Origin: Halocafeteria seosinensis
Lineage: Eukaryota > Sar > Bigyra > Bicosoecida
NCBI GenBank assembly: GCA_001687465.1
Contig: LVLI01000395.1
Coordinates: 1-33,668 of the forward strand
Length of the DNA: 33,668 bases
Direction: 5' to 3'
The position numbers and the translations under genes are program-made. The notes under the pieces were generated by a model. That model ran no database searches, was not told the DNA's origin, and was given only the letters and a program-made list of their open reading frames with translations. Positions 1 through 10,580 of the stretch are shown here, piece after piece; the stretch's first letter is position 1, and every line of letters starts with the position of its first letter.

Positions 1-290
1 GATGAAGCGTCTCCACCGCTCAAATCGATAGTCCCATTAATTTCACTCTCTTCAGACACCACTAAATGAAGGTACGCACCACCCTTCCCTCCTCCGTAAT
101 TGTCATCTCGGCCATGAGCACACCCACCACTACCCATCTCGCTAGGTAGGAACACGTCTCCGTACGCGAGCATTCCGTTTTCCTTCTTCACGAACGTTTC
201 CACGTCTTCTGGACTCCCCAGACCACCGTAGGAAGCACCACGGTGCGAGTTTGTGTTCGGACTTCCCGGTCCGCTACAACTTGGGTAGCC
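1..290. repeat. Direct repeat copy A inside the secreted-protein gene
   Basis: Bases 1-290 match 1447-1736 with an offset of 1446. I see only a C/T difference near 53 and a T/A difference at 286 before the two copies diverge abruptly. The repeat may extend left beyond the window. It encodes the same glycine-rich module in both places, in the same frame. Confidence 0.9.
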
Positions 291-2495
291 CTTCCCAATG
301 CCTTCAAGCTGACTCCCCTCACTGACATATAACCGTGAGGACAACAGCTCAATACGGCCAAAGAGAGACATGGTAGCCGCATCCAAGAGCGTTAGCATCG
401 AACGCGCTGTCAAATTCGAATGATACAAATTCAATTTGCCGTTCCCACTGAGGGTCAACGAAGTTAAATCGAACGGATCGTAACCTGTCGATTTGGTCCG
501 ATCAATGGTCATCTCAGCATTCCATGAGACACTAAGATCTTTCACACCACGCCATTGCCCTTTCACGACTATAGGCACAGATTTCACCGTTACCACGGAC
601 GGAGTTACAAACTCACCTTCCGGTTTGACATCGATTCCCACCGACGTCAACGCCAGTCCAACCTGATCGAGGTGATAGGTCCCCACACTCATCCGCATAA
701 ATACTGAGTCAGTTTGCTCATACAAACGTGCATACGTAAAGCCGTGTTTCAGTTCACTCGAGGACGCAGGAGTTGCAGGAATGGATGCGTCAATAGATGT
801 GGTGCCGAGCAAACCACTCTGGCCATCGACTATGGTCCATTTTGAGCTCGTATCGCCGGAAAGGTGCCCTATCGAAAAAGTGGATCTGTTGGCTGCTGTC
901 ATCTCGGTCAAATACCATCGGAGACCGCCCCGTCGCACAAGTCGAACCGACTCAAAATGCAAAGACTCTTCAGGTTGGATCAATACGGCATCCAAAGGGG
1001 TATCCAAGTTATTTTGCCCATTGTCTACAATCAAATGACTGGACGCGTTCTTCCCGCATTCGTGGTAAAATGTGCCAGGACCGGAGTGTGAATAAGACGT
1101 AGGGTCCTCAGGACTTGACGTGTACGATATACCACCAAACGCTTCCACCGTGAAGACATCTAAACCATGATCATCGAACACGCTGTCACAATACATTGCT
1201 ACGCGACCTCCACCACCACCCAAACCATCACGTGAGTGACTTTTAACTCGGCCTCCCATTCCTCCATTCACTTTGATTCGGCCAAAACTGTCTTTCAGAT
1301 GTCCAGTGCGAAACAGTAGGGCGCCTCCCGATCCTCCACCAGGCCTGTACATCCAACGGTATATAGACACACAAATACATACAACACATGGATACACTAC
1401 AAATCCATAAGGTAAAGCCACTCACCCGTTCCTGTCACGTCGACCAGATGAAGCGTCTCCACCGCTCAAATCGATAGTCCCATTAATTTCACTTTCTTCA
1501 GACACCACTAAATGAAGGTACGCACCACCCTTCCCTCCTCCGTAATTGTCATCTCGGCCATGAGCACACCCACCACTACCCATCTCGCTAGGTAGGAACA
1601 CGTCTCCGTACGCGAGCATTCCGTTTTCCTTCTTCACGAACGTTTCCACGTCTTCTGGACTCCCCAGACCACCGTAGGAAGCACCACGGTGCGAGTTTGT
1701 GTTCGGACTTCCCGGTCCGCTACAACTTGGGAAGCCTCTACCCTTGCCGTCGATTGTGGCACCTTCAGATAGCTTGAGATAGTGTGCTTTGAGTTCACTC
1801 TTCTCATTGATTATCGATGTAGCAGATTCCTCGTACTGAAGGGTGTGAGTCAAGATGGTTTCTGAGTTTGCTCCGTGGATTACTCTGCCGCTGCCTGACA
1901 CGAGTAGAGCTCGTAGTTGTGCGTGAGACTTGGGGGCAAGTGTAAGGGAGCTTTCAGCTTTCAGAATTACGTCAACCGTTCCATTTACACGTCCTGTAAT
2001 CTTTATCCCTTTGGAAGTCGCAGTGGTGGTTCTAGACTCCTGATGGAAGTGAACAAGGTTGAGTTCAACAGCTTCGAATTTGAAGGACACACTGGATAAA
2101 CCTGCGCAACAGAAGCGTCTTGCAGGTAAAGAAACATAAAAGGCACAGCATTTCTTTTAACCAGTACAGCAAATTGGCATACCTTGTGTCTCAATCACAC
2201 CAGAGACTGCAGCCTCAGAGAGCGAGAATGACGTGGATTCGCCAATCGGTCCGGTGAAAATCAGGCGTCCCCCTTCTTGTACGTTAACAGCATTCAATGC
2301 AGAGACAGTTTTCGTATCAAGATAGCATGTCTCACCCGCATATGCTGTGACATTTTTGTCTTCGACACGACACTGCGTAGCACTCCCAATGGAGAAGCAC
2401 ATTGCCATTATCGAACCGAGAAAGACGATGTGCTGTTCCCCCCTGGAAGGCCCCTTTGGGTAGTTCCTTTGCCCAGGACGCGTTTGCGACACCAT
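1..2495 (-). CDS. Large secreted glycine-rich repeat protein (3'-partial)
   Basis: Family not recognised. Three exons join in phase: 2495-2183, 2101-1426 and 1344 to beyond base 1; introns are 2182-2102 (donor GTATGC, acceptor GCGCAG) and 1425-1345 (donor GTGAGT, acceptor GTACAG). The third exon stays open for its whole 1344 nt and leaves the window. The N-terminus has a hydrophobic signal-peptide-like stretch (IVFLGSIMAMCFSIGSA) before a cysteine-containing region. I chose the ATG at 2495; in-frame ATGs at 2408 and 2402 would give a shorter signal. The mature part consists of beta-rich segments (LKLSEGATIDGKG, INGTIDLSGGDAS) alternating with glycine-rich loops (DNYGGGKGGAYLHLV, GLGGGGGRVAMY), resembling large surface or adhesin-like proteins of protists. 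Residues encoded at 1447-1736 recur almost unchanged at 1-290. A surface or extracellular role is inferred from the signal and composition only. Confidence 0.65.
1447..1736. repeat. Direct repeat copy B inside the secreted-protein gene
   Basis: Partner of 1-290. It lies in exon 2 of the secreted glycine-rich gene and ends 20 nt before the exon boundary at 1426. Synonymous positions are as conserved as coding ones, which points to very recent duplication or gene conversion rather than selection on the protein alone. Confidence 0.9.
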
Positions 2496-3465
2496 AACCG
2501 ATCTGTATCGCTCTCTTAATCTCACGTTCCTCCGTCAAAACGGTTCCACGATTCAGTCAGTGCTCTTGCTGAGTAAGAACTTCCACTAAGAGAAACAGAA
2601 CAATCATGCAATGATACGAACATCCGTGCGAGCCGGGTCGCCCGTGCCGAGTCGGCAGGGAGTTGAAGTCCTACACTGTCGAACCAACACACCTTTGGAA
2701 AGTTTGTAGTGCCACCAGGTCGCAACGATGTGATCAATGATCATCCCCAATTGTCTCCGTTATTCCGATATTTGAGATTTCTGGCTCGGAACTTATGCGG
2801 CTGTTGTGTAATGGAACAAAAAGCATTGCGTACCGGCATCGCAACTTCACCGGCTCTTTCCCGCGTACCCGTACTGTATCTTCAACTCATCGTCGGGCAA
2901 GCTCGCGATCTCGCAGCCCATGTTCAGATGAATCCCGACAACCTGCTTTCCCAGACGTACAGGATTGCTCGTCATAAACATGCTACGGACGTTGTACTTC
3001 CATGAGCCATTTCTATGATGTTGTACTTATACCGTTATGGTATGGAGCCTATGCATAGTCAGTGGATAGTATGAAGACGTTTCAGAGCAGGGATGGTATG
3101 TGATATGATGTGCCTCCGCGCTATGGATTGCCTCATCTCAGACATCTGCTGGGCGTGCATGCAACACAGCGACATTTAGGCCCGAGTCACATACCGATTA
3201 CTGTACATTACATTGTACATACAATTGGGCACATCACAGTAATGCCCCTTCATTGTCCGAAGTCATAGCAGATGCGAGTTTGTGGAGTTGGGCGCTTGGC
3301 AAATAAATACCAGACTGCAAATACTACACTGTAGAGCGTGTTAGCAACCCGAAGAAATCACACTGATGAGCCTGAGGGTTGAGTGCGTTGTGTGAGACAT
3401 TGTTGGTGTCTTCAATACTGACTGAAGTCCAATGACTAGGTAGCTAGTCTCTAACGAGGGTTCTC
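2496..3465. other. Intergenic region, no supported gene
   Basis: About 970 bp between the divergent secreted-protein gene and the 5S rRNA gene. The longer open stretches on either strand lack an ATG start or any recognisable similarity. One short inverted repeat (ATTACTGT near 3198, ACAGTAAT near 3236) surrounds GTACAT repeats. The leader and promoter of the minus-strand gene should lie in the first few hundred bases. Confidence 0.5.
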
Positions 3466-3473
3466 TATAAATA
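3466..3473 (+). promoter_or_regulatory. TATA-like box upstream of the 5S gene
   Basis: TATAAATA lies 31 to 24 bases before the first base of the 5S rRNA. This is the spacing at which TATA-like elements assist RNA polymerase III on 5S genes in several eukaryotes. It is inferred from position and sequence; the internal control region inside the gene is the main expected promoter. Confidence 0.45.
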
Positions 3474-3496
3474 CATGATTGTCAGCTTCCTCAATT

Positions 3497-3616
3497 GTCA
3501 GCGGCCATACTACGTAGAGTACACCGGACTCCCATCAGAACTCCGTTAGTTAAGCTGCGTTAGGCCTGGTCAGTACTGAGGTGGGGGACCACTCGGGAAG
3601 CCCAGGTGCTGCTGAC
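3497..3616 (+). rRNA. 5S ribosomal RNA
   Basis: A 120-nt sequence with the eukaryotic 5S plan. The ends pair as helix I (GTCAGCGGC at the 5' end with GCTGCTGAC at the 3' end, one G-U pair). Within it are the conserved GGCCATAC start, the CCCATCAGAACTCCG segment of loops B and C, GTTAAGC (box A), and the box C region CCTGGTCAGTACTGAGG followed by TGGGGGACCACTCGGGAA. A T-tract follows closely, as expected for polymerase III transcription. It stands alone between protein genes and is not in a visible tandem array. Confidence 0.95.
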
Positions 3617-3626
3617 TCATTGAACA

Positions 3627-3643
3627 TTTTTTTTTTTTTTTTT
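3627..3643 (+). terminator. Pol III T-tract terminator of the 5S gene
   Basis: Seventeen consecutive T residues begin 11 bases after the 5S 3' end. A T-run on the coding strand is the standard polymerase III stop signal, and this one is much longer than the minimum of four or five. Confidence 0.85.
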
Positions 3644-4490
3644 AACTTTTATCTTCTCGTTTTATGGAGTAACCTCTACGGACCGAACCATACAATTGAT
3701 ACTGGTTTGAGCGAGCGATGGTCCAAAATGCTCTGGCGTCAAACCCATACTTCGCGCCCAAGTCGATGTCGGTCTCGACAGGCCCTTGATGACCTGACGG
3801 TAATGTTTCCTTCTCTCAGACAAGGGGAAAACGTTGGCCCTTTCGCACTTGGTAGAGTCATAAATTACTTTCCCAACCATTCAGTAGATGTTCAGTTCAG
3901 TGGAAGCGTGTCGAATGCGGAAGGCAACTAATCTGGTACTGTACATTTCTGACGTTAGTATTTAATGATTGACGGATGCTTTAAACCTAAACAGTGGTCT
4001 GATCGGCATTAAGTATTCAGAAGCTGTGGCCGGGAAACTGTTTTAGGAAGGCATCAATGAGTTACAGTGTCTACGGAGTATTTGCACGCCCCCAAACACG
4101 ACTCTGGTAAGCTTTATCTACATGAATGTCCGGTATCGATGAAATAAGAAGCAAAATCAGTAAAATATATCGGTACTCGGGTAAGAGAGGCCGTTTTGGT
4201 CATCACTTTCACTCCACTGTAGGTGTTTTGATTAATTGCAGGAAGCAGCCGCCCAGCAAGAACCTCAAAACGCTAGAATTAGCGACAGACCAATCAAAAA
4301 GAAAAAAGCTCGTACAACACAATGCACGCGCGATTTCCGTCAACGTGTCCCCACTCCCGTGGCAAACGCGGGGAGGGTAGAACATGAGGTATATCTTCGA
4401 GGCAGCAAATATGTCGTCATCTTTGTGCGCACGTGAATATGATGCATGAGGAAGGAGACTACAGGCACCATGCTAGACATCCCCTTATGC
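3644..4490. other. Intergenic region with one doubtful exon
   Basis: About 850 bp between the 5S gene and the stop of the next minus-strand gene. The only coding-like stretch is 4243-4436 on the plus strand. It follows a good acceptor (TTGATTAATTGCAG), is lysine/arginine-rich (RPIKKKKART) and ends in a stop. I could not find an upstream exon in phase, so I do not call it a gene. Confidence 0.4.
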
Positions 4491-5488
4491 TCATTTCTCG
4501 GTTTCACTCCCATCAGCTTGAGAGCGATCGATAACTGCAGCAGCTAACTGTTGATCTAGTTCTTCATCTTGCTTCTTCTTATCATATTCTTCAGCGACTC
4601 GCTGTTTTGTTATTTCTTTCAAACGCCTCGTCTCCACACTTTTCTTAGCAACCATTGCATCGATTTGTGCTGCTCTCTTTTTTATTTGCTGGAGTTTGGC
4701 CTCATATTCCGGAATCTGCGCAAAGAGTTGCTTCAATTCATACAATCGGCGGGCAGTGGGATGATCAGGAATGTTCTTTCCAGGATAATCAGTCTTGTGT
4801 TGCTCCTCTTTGCCAGGCGACGCTTCTTTCTGGGGAGTGGATGGGTGCGAATAACTGGCGGAACGCTGATTACTCTGTGTCTGTTCCTCGGAGCCGCCGC
4901 TTGAGGCAGTAGCTACAGCGGTGTCCGAGCTGCTGGTGGATGCCTTTGAAGTTGGCCGACGGAGCATAGATAATATCATCTTCCCATAGTCCACTTTTTG
5001 GCGATAGGGCCCTCCCAGAGCCTCCCATTCCTCGACAAGTGTATAGTTGAGCATCTGCAACGCGAGCGGGTTGGTGAAGTTCGCAACAGAGCCATCACAT
5101 TTTGCACAAAACTCACCTTCTGGTTCTCTTGCACGTCAATTAATCTATCACTCAGGTACTGTAAGGTAGGCTCCATACTTTCCAAGATTGAGCTGGGACC
5201 TCCAGAGCGTCCTTCTTGAATATTCTGACCCATGGCTTGCCGAATTGACGTGCGCTGCTCTGAAGGAAGGCTTTCCTCCACCGGTCCCGTATAGCTTTCC
5301 TCTTCACCCTCTTTTGCGCCGCTAGCAAAGGCTGTATCTTTGCCATGGGCGGCTGCAGTGTCCTGTACGGCTCGTTTTGAGCCCTGTTTGGTCTCATCTT
5401 CGGGTTCGGACTCCAGAGTGTCCGTGCTGCTGGTGCTTCCTTGGGAGGATTCCTCCTCCCCTTCACCTACTCTCTCCGCATCGCTCAT
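4491..5488 (-). CDS. Coiled-coil protein, possibly Snapin/Pallidin-like BLOC-1/BORC subunit
   Basis: Two exons, 5488-5117 and 5054-4491, separated by a 62-nt intron (GTGAGT..TTGCAG) in phase 0, give 311 residues. The first roughly 90 residues are acidic and low-complexity (GEGEEESSQGSTSSTDTLES). A first helix follows (LQYLSDRLIDVQENQKMLNY, spanning the splice junction). After a Ser/Thr-rich linker comes a second long helix (ARRLYELKQLFAQIPEYEAK, then QIKKRAAQIDAMVAKKSVET), with a charged end. Two short amphipathic helices with a DVQENQK / HAVRESQ-type motif followed by an ARR..L segment recall Snapin, which acts in BLOC-1 and BORC in lysosome-related organelle traffic. The match is by helix layout and a few residues only; another coiled-coil protein is equally possible. 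It is transcribed divergently from the p25-like gene. Confidence 0.6.
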
Positions 5489-5930
5489 TGCGTTTCTCCA
5501 CGGTATGCACAAGCAAACACCACACTGTTCATTCAATCCTTGATTCCTTCGTCTGGTGGCCGCCTCGCAACTTCACAAGGGCGTTGGCAGCGTTTGTTTT
5601 GTTTTCCGCACCTTGTCGGTTGGGGCCTGGACACTTTTTGCGGGGAAGGGGGCTAAAAAATCGCCCCCTTTCTCGGGCCATTTTAAGCTCTTTCCAGTGA
5701 TTGTTAGCTTCTGCGTCATGCATGGTTCGATAGTATTTTCAAAACTGGTTCGTATGAGACAGAACGGGTCTGTGCACAGGGGAAATAAGTGGTGTATTTG
5801 AGCCATCAAAGACGCAAAGGAACCCCACGGCCGCCGCGCTTTTCTCGCCCAGGATCTTTTCAGCTAAAGGGTCTTTTTCGCCCTATTCAAGGGTGAAACA
5901 AGGGTATCCAACGTACAAGTGCTAATCAAA
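5489..5930. promoter_or_regulatory. Divergent intergenic promoter region
   Basis: A 442-bp interval between two divergent start codons, so it should contain both promoters. It holds a perfect 8-bp inverted repeat (AAGGGGGC at 5646-5653, GCCCCCTT at 5663-5670) with a 9-nt AT-rich loop. No gene is visible within it. Confidence 0.4.
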
Positions 5931-7741
5931 ATGGCGTATGCATCGCCCTCGTACCAGCAACAGTCTCGTGCTGTGGCGCAACAGTCGCCACATAGCCAGG
6001 ATTCACAAAGCGTCGAACGAGAACTATGGAATATCTTCACGTTTTATACATTGGCAGGTAAGTCCTTTCCCGGCTCGATTTCTGGTTTCCAGAGTGTATT
6101 TTGAGACGGAACGAATGGCCTTCCGTGGGTTCTGGAAGGAGGGGTTGAACTGTGTGTAGTCGGTGCCAAAAAAACCTGCATGGTTCGAAATCTTGGAAGA
6201 TGATACGAAGCGAAGTGGACTCTCAATACGCATGTTTTCTTCTGTATTGTTGTTACAGGTGCTGCTACTGATCCTGAACACCTTCGGGTAAGTGAAATTT
6301 CCTTGAAAGGGTTTTAGGAGCATCATGGAAGCATCATATCTTGTTACAGGCAACCCAATTTGTCCGATTTGGTCGCGACGTAGGGTTAATTGGGCCCAAC
6401 CAGGTATCAGAAGCAGAAGAACCGTTATTAGAAGCAGATTTGCATGTAGCATACACGGCTGGTACGTACCTGCTCAATGCTGCGCTTCGGAGAATACGCG
6501 TGTGTACTTACAAGGTATCCATGCAGAAGTCAAGAGGCCAAACCGCTCCGGGATGCACAGAATGAACTACAATGACTTCCTTACAGTTCTAATGAAATTA
6601 TCAGTGAGGGTATGTTTTCCAAGTGGGTGTATGATAGTGGCATTCCCAGCAAGTTGTGCGCTGGTAGCAGGTGTACCCGTCCGCGCGGAGTATCGACGAG
6701 GCATTTCAGAGGCTACTGATGGAGAACGTTCTGCCATCGGCCTGGCGTAGGTATGTGGAGGCATTGAAATATTCTTCCAACGTCTGAGCGAAATGTTCAA
6801 TCGGCTCCTAGCTCGTCTATCGACGCAGGAATGTAGAACCAGTCGACGATGTCCTTTATGATCCAGACGTACAAAGGTTGTATGCGTTTTTCAGGGATGC
6901 TTTAGAACAGATATTCCAATTCTACGCCACGAACCCTAGTGTAAGCTCTCCCGGGAAGAAAGAATCACCAAGGGCGACAGGCCGCTCACCTCTCTCTCGG
7001 GCATCCAACAGTATGAAGAGCGCCCTTGGTTACCCAGAATTCCTAAAATTTGCCTCAGACTTTAACCTCGCAAATTCTGTGCTCCTCTCTACAAGAGAAC
7101 TCGGAGATATCTACTTATCAAGTATTCACAACATTCAGCCAGATGCTACCATTCGGAAGCTCTCATTCGACGAGTTCTGGGAATCGCTGGTACGGTGCGC
7201 GGAGCGAGCGTACGGAAAAATTAGTCATGCTTCTCCGTTGGACAGGATTCGTGGACTTTTCCTCTACATGTGGCGCTCTATCACTACTAACGTACCCCAT
7301 ACTGTTCAACATCGACAGGGAATTTCCACGTATGCAGGTGATCTGCTCTCGGGAGCTATGCTTTTCAACAAAAGGTTTACAGCAATGTGGGCTGAAGACG
7401 GTTACCGTGACTATTTGTCTCCAGATGCTCCTCGAGAAGAGAGTGGTAAAGCTGTCTTAAACCGCTTGACGAATAGCGAGTCGGGAATGTCTGCTTTGCA
7501 GCGAGCGCTTCCCGATATGTCGAATGAATCCCCTACTAACAACAGTGGCTATCCAATGTTTGGGGGTCACCCGATGACGAGCCCAATGAAAGGTGGGCAC
7601 TCCAGCGGCACTGTCAAGGCACCCGGACCGCCTTCTGGACCTCCGCCACCTTCTGCTTACATTGAGAGTGCCAATGGGGGTAGTACCAAAGGTGGATCCC
7701 AAAGCCTTAGCACCTCTGACTTTTACAGTCGCCATCGGTGA
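5931..7741 (+). CDS. p25-alpha/EF-hand-like two-domain protein
   Basis: Six exons join in phase: 5931-6057, 6259-6287, 6350-6461, 6515-6609, 6671-6750 and 6829-7741, giving 451 residues. Domain 1 (about residues 35-150) reads ELWNIFTFYTL, then RATQFVRFGRDVGLIG, then RMNYNDFLTVLMKLSVR. Domain 2 (about 215-280) repeats the pattern as YPEFLKFASDFNLANSV and KLSFDEFWESLVRCAERAY. This helix-loop-helix layout (F-x-+-F..D..L, later +-+-F-x-F) recalls the p25-alpha/TPPP family, whose members bind tubulin and are linked to cilia and microtubules. The canonical acidic calcium-loop residues are not evident. The C-terminal 110 residues are disordered and rich in Gly, Pro and Ser (GPPSGPPPPSAY). Family placement is inferred from pattern only. 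The gene converges on the mevalonate decarboxylase gene, with 157 bp between stops. Confidence 0.75.
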
Positions 7742-7898
7742 GTTAGGGATAGTGCGTGTCTTGAAAGTGAATTAACATCGGTATCCTACAAGTTTGGTGG
7801 GGAGTATGTGAATGTGCCCGTCATATAGTACCTAAATTTCCAGCAGTAGCTACTGTATCGATTCAGATATGAGTAGTTTGACGGCGCTAGACAGTCTG

Positions 7899-9291
7899 TC
7901 ACGCGGACGGATCTGCAAGGCTTGTCTCATTCGGCTGTTTAATTGGCCCGGGACCGGCCTGCACGTACAAGAAGCATTGAATTCATCCAAACCGATCTCA
8001 CCCTCACGGGCCATGACTCACCTTGGTAGCGTAAATGTATCTAATTCCTCCAGAAGATCTGTTCTCCGATGTGCATTGTAGACGGGGGACCTCGTCAACC
8101 CTCTGAGCCTCTTCAAGGATAGAGGGTTTCGAGATATGTGACTTCCACTGCCCTACACGCTCCTTGTGATTCGCCACAGCCTGAGGCGTCCCAGGAGGGG
8201 CAAAATGTTCACCGATGACGCTGAGTATATGAGGGACGTGTTCGTCTAGTGTATACAAAACTGCGTTGGGGCCTGCATCAAATGTATACGCCACTCTTAG
8301 ATGACTCTCCTCATCCGTATAGCCATCATTGATCTTGTGACAAAGTTGAATGATGCGACGAGAAGTATCGTTCATATAGAACACGGGAGGATAAGTATCC
8401 AAGCAGCACGCATGAAATTGATTGCTATCTTGCATTGTCAATTTTCCAAATGTGTCGAAGTCTCTTTCAAGATATGCAGCTTCCAGGGCTTTCAGTCGTT
8501 CGGGGACGACGGATTCAGCTCGGTACTTCAGCAATTCAGAGGTTTTCACACTGTTTATCATCCCTTTGGTACTACCTGTTTCCTTTTTCTCGTCACTGAC
8601 AACACATATGAGGACACGAAGATTCGGCCAGTGATTTTCTTTGGCTACTTGGACCGCAATGCTATCCGAGCCGTCAGGTTTTGACCCTTTATTCCATCGC
8701 ACAAATCCACCGAATAAGCTCCTACTAGCACTCCCACTGCCTTGACGCGCTATGTCTGTGATCTTGTCCAGTCCATAGTTCTCCTCGCCTGGGGCTGCAA
8801 GACCGTACACATCGGCCAGTGCCGCTGCCAACGCAGCATATCCGGCGGCTGAGGAAGCCAATCCAGCTGCCGTCGGGAACGTATTCTTGGATACAATATG
8901 GACATGGCCTTCCAATCGACTTGTAGCTTGCCCTAGGGCAGCTGCCCTCTCGCGAATCAGTCGAAGTACAGTCTGAACTCGCTTATTGGCTGTAATGTCT
9001 TCTTCCCTGCAGTCTCGGAAAGTCCATTTCCCTTGCAGACTCTCAACGAGACGCGACGAGGAGGCACACTTACGTATCGTTGAGCCATAATCTATCTTTA
9101 TCAAAGTTTTTTGCCAGAATGACAGTGGTCTTGGCGTGTAAATCGTCCTGATCCAATGTGACACTGACGGAGCTATTGATGGGGAGGTTGAGATCCCCAC
9201 AGTTGAGTTGTTTGCCCCAATACTTGATGACCGCGATGTTGGTCGGCGCCGTATAGGTGGCGGACGCAATGATTTCAGATGAGGACGACAT
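7899..9291 (-). CDS. MVD: Mevalonate diphosphate decarboxylase
   Basis: Converts mevalonate diphosphate to isopentenyl diphosphate with ATP, the last step of the classical mevalonate pathway. Exons 9291-9074, 9006-8022 and 7958-7899 join in phase (introns of 67 and 63 nt; donors GTAAGT and GTGAGT) to give 420 residues, close to the family norm of about 400. GHMP-kinase-fold hallmarks are present: NIAVIKYWGK (residues 18-27), the glycine/serine loop FPTAAGLASSAAGYAAL, SASRSLFGGFVRW, ETGSTKGM and the C-terminal AYTFDAGPNAV. I placed the first acceptor at 9007 because WLNDT-EEDI then aligns with the family's WLNG-EED. The last small exon supplies the typical GPGP tail (ATK-AGPGPIKQP); without it the protein would end in an unrelated short tail. 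No targeting signal is evident, so it is likely cytosolic. Confidence 0.95.
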
Positions 9292-10580
9292 AGTGAGCGA
9301 CCGAAAAAAAAAATGTGTGAATATTGACACAAACAAACACAACCAAACACCTTTAATATTCCTGTAGTACTACAGGGCGGTGTGAAGGTAGCCTAGGAAC
9401 TTCTAGCAGGAAGGCTAGATAGCCTAGACTAGAAGCAACAGATTTGAAACTATATTTGACGAGTTTTTTTTTTTGGAATGAGCATTGGAATACATGTTTT
9501 GATGCTCTCAAAGTACGAGGGCTTGCGAATGGAGATCATCAAAGTTACCACGGACGCAATTTTGTAATACAAATGTAAATATGCAACGCAACGGGAGTGG
9601 ATCACGTACCATTCGGTAGGTTTGGAGAGCATACCCGTGTGCTGGAGGAACGCACAAGTTCGCCCGTACCAGGATCTTAGGGAGCAATGGATGAACACAC
9701 TACGAAACCAGGAAATTCCACGCAAAGTGCAGTCCGGGCTACACGAGAAGCCATAACCTAGTCCGGGAAGAAGTCTTGCCTAGGCTACAGGCTTCACTTG
9801 GCCGTATGGGGAGTGTGAATCCTACCCGGAACCGCTTCTAGAATTCTCACGTTGTAGCGTGGTGCATCAACGTGATAGATAGTTTGGCCCTCATACAAGC
9901 TTCCGAAAGTTCCGCAACCAGTGGAGCAGGACGCCACACACATACATATATTGCGACGCCAAGTGGTGTATGCATTAGTGTATTGCTTCTACCGGAGGAG
10001 ATCTAGTCTACATGCTACGATGGGGCGTGAGAGTTGGCTATAGACTAAAGGAGAAGCAACCCGTTCAGGTAGCACTCTACATCTCACAGGGACAATTTGC
10101 CCTGAGATTCCAGGCTGGAAATCGACGATAAACGCACTATGGTTTATACAGTGTTCTTTAGAAGTGCATTAGGAATAGGGTTTGTCGTATTATTCAGGTA
10201 GAGTGAAGTTGCACCCACTGTAGCCCGCATGCACAACTTGGTTGTACACGTATTCGTACATGCGCCACCGACAATTTAGATGCGCCTAGTAAGAGCATGC
10301 CCAGGGAGGAAGGTTCGAGGTGTCCAAATCGATCGAAACCGTTCTTTGTAGATACGTGGCTTGATCTTCGACGAACCCGGGTAAGGTGTAGTGAAGTCTT
10401 CACTTTCTCTGTGAAGCTGTATTCGTACGAACAATTTGATTCACAACTTTGGTTGTAGTCCTGGTGTATAGTGCAATTGCCACGAATGTTAATAAATTAG
10501 CTAATTTAATTTGGTTGTGTGGCTTGTTTCTCAGGGCGCGTTTGAACCGCTTGCAATTTTTTTTTAACCCATCACAGTGG
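9292..10580. other. Intergenic region, no supported gene
   Basis: About 1.3 kb between the divergent MVD and NDUFAF6-like genes. A perfect 16-bp palindrome (CCTGTAGT/ACTACAGG) sits at 9361-9376, 70 bp upstream of the MVD start. A cluster of CTAG-containing short repeats follows at 9390-9435, and poly-T tracts occur near 9465 and 10557. Open frames here lack convincing starts or similarity. No tRNA was recognised. Confidence 0.5.

Noticed and set aside
2709..3005. 98-codon plus-strand open frame
   Set aside because: No ATG at the start, no recognisable motif, and it lies in the leader/promoter zone of the secreted-protein gene.
3360..3425. Possible C/D snoRNA (TGATGA near 3365, CTGA near 3419)
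   Set aside because: No terminal stem pairs the flanks, and the box C purine is missing; motifs this short occur by chance.
3581..3931. 116-codon plus-strand frame overlapping the 5S gene
   Set aside because: It begins inside the 5S rRNA and runs through the T17 terminator (encoding a phenylalanine run); not a plausible protein.
4236..4436. Basic exon-like stretch after a good 3' splice acceptor
   Set aside because: The only nearby donor (after 4178) leaves the wrong phase, and the frame that fits has no start codon.
8004..8021. Unspliced C-terminus of mevalonate decarboxylase ending at 8004
   Set aside because: A GTGAGT donor at 8021 and an acceptor at 7959 give the conserved GPGP tail, so the read-through end is intron sequence.
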